64,000 nucleotides of DNA from an uncultured Lachnospiraceae bacterium (GTDB taxonomy: Bacteria > Bacillota > Clostridia > Lachnospirales > Lachnospiraceae). The position numbers and the translations under genes are program-made. Every line of letters begins with the position of its first letter. Position 1 is the first letter of the stretch. Where the stretch lies: positions 1 to 64,000 of the forward strand of contig CAJULG010000011.1 in assembly GCA_910587045.1 (NCBI GenBank). Reading direction: 5' to 3'. The notes beneath the pieces were generated by a model that had not been told where the DNA came from, did not search any database, and saw only the letters and a list, made by a program, of their open reading frames with translations. This document shows, one piece after another, positions 55,052-62,930 of the stretch.

Positions 55052-56881
55052 ATGAAGAACATAAGTTGGTCACAATTAAATATTATACTGGCAATTATTG
55101 TTACAACAGTACTTCTTCTTGGAACGGCAGGTGGTATTCTGTACCATTCTCCCGGGAGAAGAGTAACGATTGCAGATGTAGAGTTGATGAATGATGCCTG
55201 GATCGTACAGACAGATGCGGAGTATGATTCTGCTACGGATCTTCCATGCAATCTGGAGGCGGCAAAGGGAGAGGCGGTGAGTATATCCCATTATCTGCCG
55301 GAGGATCTGGGACAGGATTGCGGACTGGCATTCCGCTCTGTATATAATGCAGTGCAGGTTAAGATCGGAGATAGGATCATATATCAGTACGGTATTGATG
55401 AACAGCGTCCATTTACCGGGTCGCCGGTACCTAACTGGAATTTTATACCGCTTGACAGTACCTGTGCCGGACAACTGCTTACGATTACGCAGATATCATA
55501 TTACGGGAAATACGCCGGTTTTTTCCCTTCCATTCAGTTTGGAAGCCGGAGTGCTCTGCTGTATCAGCAGTGGAGACAGAATGGATGGGGTCTGCTGCTT
55601 TCTATAGTCCTGCTTCTGCTGGCCGGAGGACTGACTCTGGTATTAATAATGGCAGGAATGTCCAGAAAGGTAGAGCTCTGTGTATGGTATTATCTGATAT
55701 TTGCCGGCATTACTGCTCTTTGGAGCATCAGTGGAAGTCCGCTGTTATCCATATATATAAACAACGGATTTCTGTTCTGGCTGTTTCATATTCTAACGAG
55801 GATGGCGATACCGGTTGCCTGGCTTCTTTATATCAGATGCTTTGCAAATAAACGCCGGTTGATCCTTGCTATCGATATCGGTCTTTTGGTGTCCTGTGTC
55901 TGCTATGTGGTTGTTGTCATTTTGCAGATGCTGGGATTGTTGGAATTTGCCGTGACTTATGATATATTGGGAATATTATACGGAGTGGGATTTCTGATTT
56001 ATACAGCCGGTACGCTGGCCGGCTGGATCGGTTACGGGATCCAGGAGCTGCGTACCATTGGAATTTCCAATACCCTGTTTTGTATTGCGGGAATCGTGAA
56101 TCTTTTTCTGCGTCCCGATCCATTATACCAGACAGAGGGAACCTTCTGGCAGATCAGTGTAATGCTGTATCTGTTTCTGACCCTTGGGGCCACGGTTGAG
56201 GCAGTGATCCGGCAGATGAACCGGAGGGTTGAGCAGGCAGAAGCGGAATATGCCGGCCAGCGGCAGATTGCAGTCCGGATGATGAACCCGAACTTTTTAT
56301 TTGCTACATTAAATACGTTATTGGCTATGACGAAAGCGAAGTCAGGAAATGCTGCAAAATTAGTATTTGCTTTTTCTCAGTATCTTCGCTATAATCTTGA
56401 TTCAGTCAGAGAGGAACGCCTGGTTTCTTTTGAAGAAGAATTGAAGCATATTGCCGTTTATCTGGAGATTCAGCAGCTTCGTATGCCGGAACTGCGGGTG
56501 ACGATTGAGAATAAGATCCATGATTTTTTTGTGCCGGTGCGTTCGGTCGAGGCAATCGTGGAGAATGCGGTGAAGTATGGAATCGGGAAACATGAAAATC
56601 AGGGGCAGGTTACTATTCGAAGCTATGAGAGGCGGGACTCTTATGCAATCCAGATTGTTGACGACGGAGCAGGATTCGATACGGATCTGCTGTATCGAAA
56701 GCAGACGCCTACCAGTATGAAGACCAATATGGAACGCCTGAGTAAGATTGGAGCAGTGATTGAAGTGAACAGTCGTTTGCAGAAAGGAACGATCGTAACC
56801 GTAAAGATACCGAAATCTGTCATCAATGAACAGAAGCAGAAGGAACATGTTGGTCCGGATGGAAAGGATAGTAAGGTATGA
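55052..56881 (+). CDS. LytS/YehU-type membrane sensor kinase lacking the phospho-acceptor His
   Basis: 609 residues. An N-terminal membrane segment and an extracellular jelly-roll-like domain (about 35-175, 7TMR-DISM type) lead into seven segments (about 182-390), then a HisKA_7TM-type kinase core. The acceptor box reads MNPNFLFATLN; the family has NPHFLFN, so the His is Asn414 (codon AAC, 56291-56293). The ATPase domain looks intact: N box VEAIVENAVKYGI and G box DDGAGFD. No response regulator lies nearby. It is probably a pseudokinase or a regulator by complex formation. It overlaps the next gene by 4 bases. Confidence 0.85.
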   Translation: MKNISWSQLNIILAIIVTTVLLLGTAGGILYHSPGRRVTIADVELMNDAWIVQTDAEYDSATDLPCNLEAAKGEAVSISHYLPEDLGQDCGLAFRSVYNAVQVKIGDRIIYQYGIDEQRPFTGSPVPNWNFIPLDSTCAGQLLTITQISYYGKYAGFFPSIQFGSRSALLYQQWRQNGWGLLLSIVLLLLAGGLTLVLIMAGMSRKVELCVWYYLIFAGITALWSISGSPLLSIYINNGFLFWLFHILTRMAIPVAWLLYIRCFANKRRLILAIDIGLLVSCVCYVVVVILQMLGLLEFAVTYDILGILYGVGFLIYTAGTLAGWIGYGIQELRTIGISNTLFCIAGIVNLFLRPDPLYQTEGTFWQISVMLYLFLTLGATVEAVIRQMNRRVEQAEAEYAGQRQIAVRMMNPNFLFATLNTLLAMTKAKSGNAAKLVFAFSQYLRYNLDSVREERLVSFEEELKHIAVYLEIQQLRMPELRVTIENKIHDFFVPVRSVEAIVENAVKYGIGKHENQGQVTIRSYERRDSYAIQIVDDGAGFDTDLLYRKQTPTSMKTNMERLSKIGAVIEVNSRLQKGTIVTVKIPKSVINEQKQKEHVGPDGKDSKV

Positions 56882-57684
56882 AGAAAGATATAAGCTTTAC
56901 AGAACAGATCAGAATAGCGTTAAGTAAGCCGTTGTGGTATAAATCATTATTTCAACAGTCATTAAAGAAGCATGTTTGTTATTTCCTGATATTGATCGTA
57001 CTGACAACAGTGATTCGTTCGGTAATTCCGACCGCCGCCTACATTCAGAGTGTGGGAGGCCTGCAGCGGTTGCTGCTGGAGGGAATCCCGACCTTTTCTT
57101 TTACGAATGGAGAATTAACGGTGGATGAGGTGGTGGATATCGAACGGAATGGTGTACAGTTATATATTGATACATCAAAGGAATCATACACATTAGAGGA
57201 TGCAAAGGCGGCCGCTGCCGGGATGGATGACAGCTTTGCACTGGTTTATCTGGTAAGCCGGACCAATATGGTATGCAATCAGGTATCTGTGCCTTATTCC
57301 TTTCAGGAACTGCAGGGACTTACTCTTGATAATCAGATCGTATACCAGATTGCTCCTGCTTATTTGATCTTTTCAGTATTATTTGCTTTTTTCTACAATA
57401 TGGCGGCTTACTTGTTCAGTGCGCTGTTCTTTGCAGTATTTGGATATCTGATAAATCGCGTCCTGAATCTGAAACTGCGGTTCGGACAGATTTACCTGAT
57501 CGCAATGTATGCAAAGTCTGTACAGATCCTGCTGGAAGCGGTTCTGGAGGTGGCAGGTTTTTCTCTGTTGTACTATATTGGAAGTATTGCAGGTATCTTT
57601 ATTACCTGTAATTATATGACAAGGGGGATGAGCTCCTTTCTTCTTCCGTCTGTGAAAACAGGTGATGATAATCTACGGGAGTGA
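56878..57684 (+). CDS. DUF1189-like membrane protein
   Basis: 268 residues. One N-terminal membrane segment (about 32-55), an extracellular part of about 110 residues, and four C-terminal segments (about 160-250, with FFAVFGYLINRVLNLKLRFGQIY). This layout fits DUF1189 proteins, of unknown function. It overlaps the kinase-like gene (ATGA), so the two are translated together and may form one membrane sensing unit. Its last 12 bases overlap the convergent CYTH gene. Confidence 0.75.
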   Translation: MKKDISFTEQIRIALSKPLWYKSLFQQSLKKHVCYFLILIVLTTVIRSVIPTAAYIQSVGGLQRLLLEGIPTFSFTNGELTVDEVVDIERNGVQLYIDTSKESYTLEDAKAAAAGMDDSFALVYLVSRTNMVCNQVSVPYSFQELQGLTLDNQIVYQIAPAYLIFSVLFAFFYNMAAYLFSALFFAVFGYLINRVLNLKLRFGQIYLIAMYAKSVQILLEAVLEVAGFSLLYYIGSIAGIFITCNYMTRGMSSFLLPSVKTGDDNLRE

Positions 57685-58173
57685 TCCCTGCTGCAGATAA
57701 TTCCGGGCCATGGCAAGAATGGTGTCCGGTTCTGCTGTGGCCATGGTGCTGTTATGAAATGCCGGTTCCTGTGTGACCTCATAGGTAAACCAGTCAGGAG
57801 CAGAAAAGGCATGGGCCTCTGCCTCAGAAGGAAATTCTACCTCTGCAAGCATCAGTCCCTCATAACAACCATGGAACAGATCGAATTCAATCGTATAACC
57901 ATGTTCCTCCGGTATCCGGTATCGGGTCTTGCTGATCAGGTTTCCATCACATTTCGGGATCAGACGGAGATAAGCCTCCTCAGTAAGCGACGCTTCCAAT
58001 TCTTCCCGGCTCATTAGTCCTGCTGATTTGTAGGTGAAAATATAAGCATCATCCATACGACGGATACGAAGAACCGGAGCAGTACATAAATAACCCTGTT
58101 CGATTCGGATATGTGGATAATCCTCTAAGCGATCCGGCAGTGTCTGAATTAAGAATTTTCGTTCAATTTCCAT
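57673..58173 (-). CDS. CYTH-domain triphosphate tunnel protein
   Basis: 166 residues beginning MEIERKFLI, the ExExK motif (E2, E4, K6) of the triphosphate tunnel fold. Further acidic and basic tunnel residues are seen in RIRRMDDAYIFTYKS and YRIPEEHGYTIEFDLFHG. Bacterial members split inorganic triphosphate or make small cyclic products. Stand-alone, minus strand. Confidence 0.9.
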   Translation of the reverse strand: MEIERKFLIQTLPDRLEDYPHIRIEQGYLCTAPVLRIRRMDDAYIFTYKSAGLMSREELEASLTEEAYLRLIPKCDGNLISKTRYRIPEEHGYTIEFDLFHGCYEGLMLAEVEFPSEAEAHAFSAPDWFTYEVTQEPAFHNSTMATAEPDTILAMARNYLQQGSLP

Positions 58174-58350
58174 TTTGTTTTCCTTTCCAATTCATTAATG
58201 TTTCAAAACTGATACCTGTGCTGTAAGAAAAAATAAAAGAAATCGTAAGGCTTTTCTATTGACTTTTTATGCTATTCTGATTATAAACAGAGTAGTAGAA
58301 TTATGCAAGTACAGGGCGATACCTGGAAGGATCAGAAAAGAGGGAAGAAC

Positions 58351-58893
58351 ATGGTATATTTATTTATGGCAGATGGATTTGAGGAAGTAGAGGGGTTAAC
58401 CGTTGTGGATATTCTGCGCCGGGCAGGAGTGGAGATTCAGACTGTTTCGATCATGGGACGAAAGAATGTGATCAGTTCCCATCAGGTTGAGATTGTTGCA
58501 GATCAGTTACTGGAGGAGATTTCGGATGATGCAGAGATGTTGATCCTGCCGGGAGGGATTCCTGGCACACCGAACCTGAAGGCACATAAGGGCCTGGATG
58601 CATTGATTCGCAAAAGTGCGGCGGAGGGAGTCTATTTAGCGGCTATCTGTGCTGCGCCGACTGTGTATGGTGAGAAAGGATTACTGCAGGGAAAGAAGGC
58701 GACCTGTTATCCGGGGATGGAGGATGAGCTGACCGGTGCTATAGTGTCTTATGAGAAGGTTGTTGTGGACGGGAAGTTTATTACCAGCCGGGGATTAGGT
58801 ACCGCGATCGACTTTGGATTAAAGCTGGCAGAGATTCTAAAGGGAAAGGATATAGCGGATTCTATTGCAGAGAAGATTGTCTATCAACAGTGA
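58351..58893 (+). CDS. DJ-1/PfpI-family protein
   Basis: 180 residues from the ATG at 58351 (AGAGGGAAG site; 58303 is an in-frame alternative). MVYLFMADGFEEVEGLT contains the conserved Glu, and C100 in AAICAAPTV is the nucleophile elbow, with the neighbouring LILPGGIPGT. YajL/DJ-1 types act on glyoxal adducts or as chaperones; the type here is not certain. Confidence 0.92.
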   Translation: MVYLFMADGFEEVEGLTVVDILRRAGVEIQTVSIMGRKNVISSHQVEIVADQLLEEISDDAEMLILPGGIPGTPNLKAHKGLDALIRKSAAEGVYLAAICAAPTVYGEKGLLQGKKATCYPGMEDELTGAIVSYEKVVVDGKFITSRGLGTAIDFGLKLAEILKGKDIADSIAEKIVYQQ

Positions 58894-58965
58894 TTTGCCG
58901 ATGGTTCTGACCGTTAAGGATTTATATGCAGATTACAAACCGGAAAGGAGTTTTATGTACAGAAC

Positions 58966-59592
58966 ATGTTAGAGAAGTTGTTTTTTTATGAATTTATGGG
59001 AATTGACTTTTATCATACTGCCTATTCCTTTTTTATATATGGATGTGGCTGCTGGCTGATGGAATGCATCTTTGAATCAATACGTCAGAAGAAGCTTATA
59101 CTGAACCGGGGATTTAATTATGGACCGATCTGTACCATATATGGAGTAGCATTTCTGTTTCTCTACTTTACGATGAAGCCTTTGGACGGGAAATGGATCT
59201 GGCTGTATATTGTTGGAACACTGTTTGCCACGATACTGGAGTATGTTGTGGCAGTGCTTATGGAAAATGTGTTTCATGAGAAGCTGTGGGATTATTCTGA
59301 TTTTCCGTTTAATTTCCAGGGAAGGATCTGCTTATATATTTCCCTTGCCTGGGGTGGGCTGGTAATATTGCTGTTCGCTTTGTTTCAGCCGAATGTGATA
59401 CGACTGATCGATCTGATCCCGAGGAACTGGGGGCTTCCGATCATCATTGTTTTGATCATAGTATATTTTACGGATCTGGGACTGAGTTTTGCAGCCAGTG
59501 GAAGAAGAAGGAAGCAGGAAGCAGCAGGAACAGAGGAAGCCGGTGAGAAGGAACGGACAGAACCGAAAGAGACAGCTTATGAAGGAAATTAA
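58966..59592 (+). CDS. CmpB-like (ABC-transporter type IV) membrane protein
   Basis: 208 residues with about five membrane segments: YSFFIYGCGCWLMECIFESI, GPICTIYGVAFLFLYF, IWLYIVGTLFATILEYVV, the conserved KLWDYSDFPFNFQGRICL motif before a segment, and a last one near 155-175. The KLWDYS...FQGRI motif marks the CmpB-like family. Charged C-terminal tail (AGTEEAGEKERTEPKET). Transport role is only a family label. The next gene starts 14 bases before its stop. Confidence 0.85.
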   Translation: MLEKLFFYEFMGIDFYHTAYSFFIYGCGCWLMECIFESIRQKKLILNRGFNYGPICTIYGVAFLFLYFTMKPLDGKWIWLYIVGTLFATILEYVVAVLMENVFHEKLWDYSDFPFNFQGRICLYISLAWGGLVILLFALFQPNVIRLIDLIPRNWGLPIIIVLIIVYFTDLGLSFAASGRRRKQEAAGTEEAGEKERTEPKETAYEGN

Positions 59593-61930
59593 GATTTCAG
59601 TACGGAATCTGGTGGAATTTGTTCTGCGGGAGGGTGATATTGATAACCGCAGAGGACAGGTTTCCGATAAGAATGCTATGGAGGCCGGAAGCCGGATCCA
59701 TAGGAAAATACAAAAGAATATGGGCTCCTTCTATCGAAGTGAGGTGCCGCTCCATGTGGATCTGCCAATGGAGCGGTTTCTACTGCGAATCGAAGGGCGG
59801 GCAGATGGAATTTTTGAGCAGGCAGGTGTCGTAACCATTGACGAGATTAAAGGTGTTTACCGCAAGGTAGAGGAGATGGAGGCACCTGTCTTTGTGCATA
59901 AAGCGCAGGCCATGGTGTATGCCTATATCTATGCGGCTGAACATGCTCTGGATACCATTGGAGTTCAACTGACCTATTGCAATTTAGATACCGAACAGAT
60001 ACGGCGATTCAGAGAGGAACTGGATTTTCCATGGCTGCAGGCCTGGTTTCAGGAAATTATTGATGCATATATGGTATGGGCAGAATATTCCTATGCTGCC
60101 AGAGAGAAACGGCAGGCTTCCATTGCCGGACTGGAGTTCCCCTTTGCATATCGGGCAGGACAGAGAGATATGGTAGTCTCCGTTTATTCGGCGATCCGGG
60201 ATGAGAAAACGTTATTTGTACAGGCTCCGACCGGAATCGGAAAGACCCTTGCCACAGTCTTTCCGGCAGTGCAGGCCATGGGACAGGAATTTGGTGAAAA
60301 GATATTTTATCTGCTGGCAAAGACGATGACACGCACGGTCGCAGCGGATGCCTTTGAACGGTTACGGGATCAGGGACTGGTATTTTCTTCCGTTGTGCTG
60401 ACCGCAAAGGAGAAGATCTGCATGCAGGAGGAGTGTATCTGTAATCCGGACCTCTGTCCGTATGCCAGGGGACATTATGACCGGGTGAATGATGCAGTAT
60501 ATGATTGTATTACTCATGTACAGAACATTACCCGGGAGGTGGTTCTGGAATACGCAGAACGACATCAGGTATGTCCCTTTGAACTATCACTGGATATCAG
60601 TCTCTGGGTAGACGGGATCATCTGTGATTATAATTATGTTTTTGATCCGCAGGTGAATCTGAAGCGGTATTTTGCACAGGGAGTGAAGGGAGACTATATT
60701 TTTCTGATCGATGAAGCACATAACCTGTATGAACGGGCAAGCAGTATGTATAGTGCAGAACTGTATAAGGAGGATTTTCTGGAACTGAAATATATAGTGA
60801 AGCCGTATAGTACGAAGCTGTCCAGACGGCTGGAGGATTGCAACCGGATACTGCTGGATATGAAAAAGGAATGTGAAGGCTGTCAGGTTCTGGATTCCAT
60901 TCATCCGTTGATCGTAAAACTGATGTCTGCATTAAGTGAATATGAAACATTTCTGGAGGACCATCATGGAATGCCGGAGGAGAACAGAATTCTGGAATTT
61001 TACTTTCAGTTATACCGTTTTTTAAGTATATATGAGCGGGTAGATGAAAATTATGTTATATACAGTGAACAGGTAACCGCCAGTTCCTTTCGGGTGAAGC
61101 TTTATTGTGTCAATACCTCAGTGAATCTAAGGGAATGTCTGCAAAAGGGGAGGGCAGCGATCTTCTTTTCTGCGACTCTGCTGCCGATCCGGTATTACAA
61201 GAGGCTGTTGAGTAAGGAAGAGGACAATGCCATCTACATCCCTTCGCCATTTCAACGGGAGCATTTTGAACTTATGATCGGACGGGATGTCAGTACCAGA
61301 TACAGCCGCAGAGGAAGTACAGAATACTTCAGGATATATCAGTATATTGAGCAGATGGTCTCAGTAAAACGAGGAAACTATATGGTTTTCTTTCCATCCT
61401 ATAAGCTGCTGGAGGAGGTGTATGCCGTTGCAGAAGAACAGGGATTATCCCGGAGCGTGGAATTGATTTGCCAGAGACAGAATATGACAGAAGAAGAACG
61501 GGAGTCATTCCTTAAGCGTTTTGCGGGTGATAATGTCGTAGGCTTTTGCATAATGGGAGGCATTTTTGCAGAAGGGATCGATCTGACAGGAGAGCAGTTG
61601 ATCGGCGCGGTCATTGTGGGGACAGGACTGCCTATGGTCTGTAATGAGAGGAGAATATTGATGGATTATTTTGAAGCACAGGAGGGATTGGGATTTGAAT
61701 ATGCCTACCTTTATCCCGGGATGAATAAGGTATTGCAGGCAGCGGGCAGGGTCATCCGTACTGCTTCAGATAAAGGAATCATTCTGTTATTAGATGAGCG
61801 TTTCCTGAAACCGGAAAGCAGGCAACTCTTTCCGAGGGAATGGGATACCTGTCAGATTGTAAGGGCAGATCAGGTAAAGCAGGTTGGAAATGCCTTCTGG
61901 GATAAATTTTCCTTGGTTGACAGAAATTAG
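59579..61930 (+). CDS. XPD/DinG-type FeS helicase with N-terminal PD-(D/E)XK-like domain
   Basis: 783 residues from the ATG at 59579. The first 190 residues look like a RecB/Cas4-type nuclease: H41 (GSRIHRKI), D76 (GRADGIF), E89-x-K91 (IDEIKG), and a QAMVYAYIYA helix like motif QxxxY. The helicase part has Walker A APTGIGKT (216-223), four Cys of an FeS site (C281, C286, C288, C293), DEAH in LIDEAHNLYER and a C-terminal motif VI region (QAAGRVIRT). It should unwind 5'-3' with possible cleavage. It overlaps the upstream CmpB-like gene by 14 bases. Confidence 0.9.
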   Translation: MKEIKISVRNLVEFVLREGDIDNRRGQVSDKNAMEAGSRIHRKIQKNMGSFYRSEVPLHVDLPMERFLLRIEGRADGIFEQAGVVTIDEIKGVYRKVEEMEAPVFVHKAQAMVYAYIYAAEHALDTIGVQLTYCNLDTEQIRRFREELDFPWLQAWFQEIIDAYMVWAEYSYAAREKRQASIAGLEFPFAYRAGQRDMVVSVYSAIRDEKTLFVQAPTGIGKTLATVFPAVQAMGQEFGEKIFYLLAKTMTRTVAADAFERLRDQGLVFSSVVLTAKEKICMQEECICNPDLCPYARGHYDRVNDAVYDCITHVQNITREVVLEYAERHQVCPFELSLDISLWVDGIICDYNYVFDPQVNLKRYFAQGVKGDYIFLIDEAHNLYERASSMYSAELYKEDFLELKYIVKPYSTKLSRRLEDCNRILLDMKKECEGCQVLDSIHPLIVKLMSALSEYETFLEDHHGMPEENRILEFYFQLYRFLSIYERVDENYVIYSEQVTASSFRVKLYCVNTSVNLRECLQKGRAAIFFSATLLPIRYYKRLLSKEEDNAIYIPSPFQREHFELMIGRDVSTRYSRRGSTEYFRIYQYIEQMVSVKRGNYMVFFPSYKLLEEVYAVAEEQGLSRSVELICQRQNMTEEERESFLKRFAGDNVVGFCIMGGIFAEGIDLTGEQLIGAVIVGTGLPMVCNERRILMDYFEAQEGLGFEYAYLYPGMNKVLQAAGRVIRTASDKGIILLLDERFLKPESRQLFPREWDTCQIVRADQVKQVGNAFWDKFSLVDRN

Positions 61931-61941
61931 TATGGTATAAT
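61913..61941 (+). promoter_or_regulatory. Promoter of leader-element copy 2
   Basis: TTGGTT (61913-61918), 17-base spacer and perfect TATAAT (61936-61941), lying at the end of the helicase gene. The expected start (about 61948) coincides with the leader element, as in copy 1. Confidence 0.65.
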
Positions 61942-61946
61942 ATGCC

Positions 61947-62030
61947 TTGAGGAGGGGCCCACGCAGTGGGAGGAGTCCTGAAGGCGGTCGGGAGTAACCG
62001 AAAGAGGCTGTCAGATAAGTTTTGAAGTGA
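61947..62030 (+). ncRNA. Unrecognised structured leader element, copy 2
   Basis: Starts TTGAGGAGGGGCCC; hairpin CCCAC/GTGGG (61958-61962/61966-61970) with loop GCA, then GGAGTCCTGAAGG and a CGGT/ACCG helix (61985-61988/61997-62000) followed by GAAAG. The flanks match copy 1 at 10076 while the hairpin bases differ in a pair-preserving way. It leads into the HAD phosphatase gene at 62076. Confidence 0.6.
61977..61994 (+). repeat. 18-base direct repeat, first unit
   Basis: CCTGAAGGCGGTCGGGAG; repeated at 62051-62068 with one change (T to C), 74 bases apart. This unit is part of the leader element. Confidence 0.8.
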
Positions 62031-62050
62031 GCGTTTATGCAGTACAGAGG

Positions 62051-62068
62051 CCTGAAGGCGGCCGGGAG
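62051..62068 (+). repeat. 18-base direct repeat, second unit, containing the ribosome site
   Basis: CCTGAAGGCGGCCGGGAG. Its GGGAG end lies 7 bases before the HAD start and is the likely ribosome site. GGCC at 62050 and 62060 can pair across TGAAGGC and may partly hide the site. Confidence 0.75.
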
Positions 62069-62075
62069 ATATCAA

Positions 62076-62918
62076 ATGAAAAAATTATATGTAAGTGATC
62101 TGGATGGTACGCTGCTAAATCAGCGTGGCGATATATCAGCAAAGACAGCGGAAAAATTAAATATCTGTATTAAGGAGGGCATGGCTTTTACCATTAATAC
62201 AGCCAGGAGTCCGGCAACGGTATTTACAATTATGGAACTGGTAAATCTGCGGTTGCCCTTTGCCATGATGAACGGGGTGTTGATCTACGATCCGGTTCAG
62301 AAGGAGTATCAGCAGGTTCATTATTTATCCAGGGAGACAGCAATGGTGGTGCTGGGTATCATTAAGCTTCATAAGCTCCAATGCTTCATGCATACTCTGG
62401 AGGACGGGAAAATGTGCAGTTATTATGACAGTGTAGAGTCACGATCCCTGAATAAGTTTCGAAATGAACGGATCATGAAATATGACCAGGTATTTACCGA
62501 GGTAGATGATTTAAGTATATGTGCAGACCGGGGCGTGATTCATTTCTGTCTGCGGGAGCGCAGAGAGCTGCTGGAGGGCCTGTATCGGGATCTTCAGGCA
62601 GTAAAGGGAGCCGGTGCAGTTCTTTACGAGGATGTGTATAATGAAGAATGGATGTTTTTGGAGATATACAGTGATAAAGCATCAAAGTCTATCGCTCTGA
62701 ATACAATAAAGGAATGGGGAAACTATGATTATCTGATCGGCTTTGGCGATAGTACCAATGACCGGGAAATGTTTCAGATTTGTGATGAGAGTTATGCAGT
62801 ATCGAATGCTACGCAGGAAATTCAGGATCTGGCAACGGGAATCATTCCGGGAAATGAAGATGATGGTGTAGCACGGTATCTGTATAAGGTATTACGCGGC
62901 ATAAGGACAGATTTGTAA
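62076..62918 (+). CDS. Cof-type HAD phosphatase (second)
   Basis: 281 residues from the ATG at 62076. MKKLYVSDLDGTLL holds D8/D10, motif II is in NTARSPA, and motif IV GDSTNDREMF is intact. The Cof-type cap lies between. The substrate is not known; it is likely a sugar phosphate or cofactor phosphate. Its transcript begins with leader-element copy 2, so expression may be under RNA-level control. murF follows at 12 bases, so both may be on one transcript. Confidence 0.9.
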   Translation: MKKLYVSDLDGTLLNQRGDISAKTAEKLNICIKEGMAFTINTARSPATVFTIMELVNLRLPFAMMNGVLIYDPVQKEYQQVHYLSRETAMVVLGIIKLHKLQCFMHTLEDGKMCSYYDSVESRSLNKFRNERIMKYDQVFTEVDDLSICADRGVIHFCLRERRELLEGLYRDLQAVKGAGAVLYEDVYNEEWMFLEIYSDKASKSIALNTIKEWGNYDYLIGFGDSTNDREMFQICDESYAVSNATQEIQDLATGIIPGNEDDGVARYLYKVLRGIRTDL

Positions 62919-62930
62919 AGGAGAGGCAGC

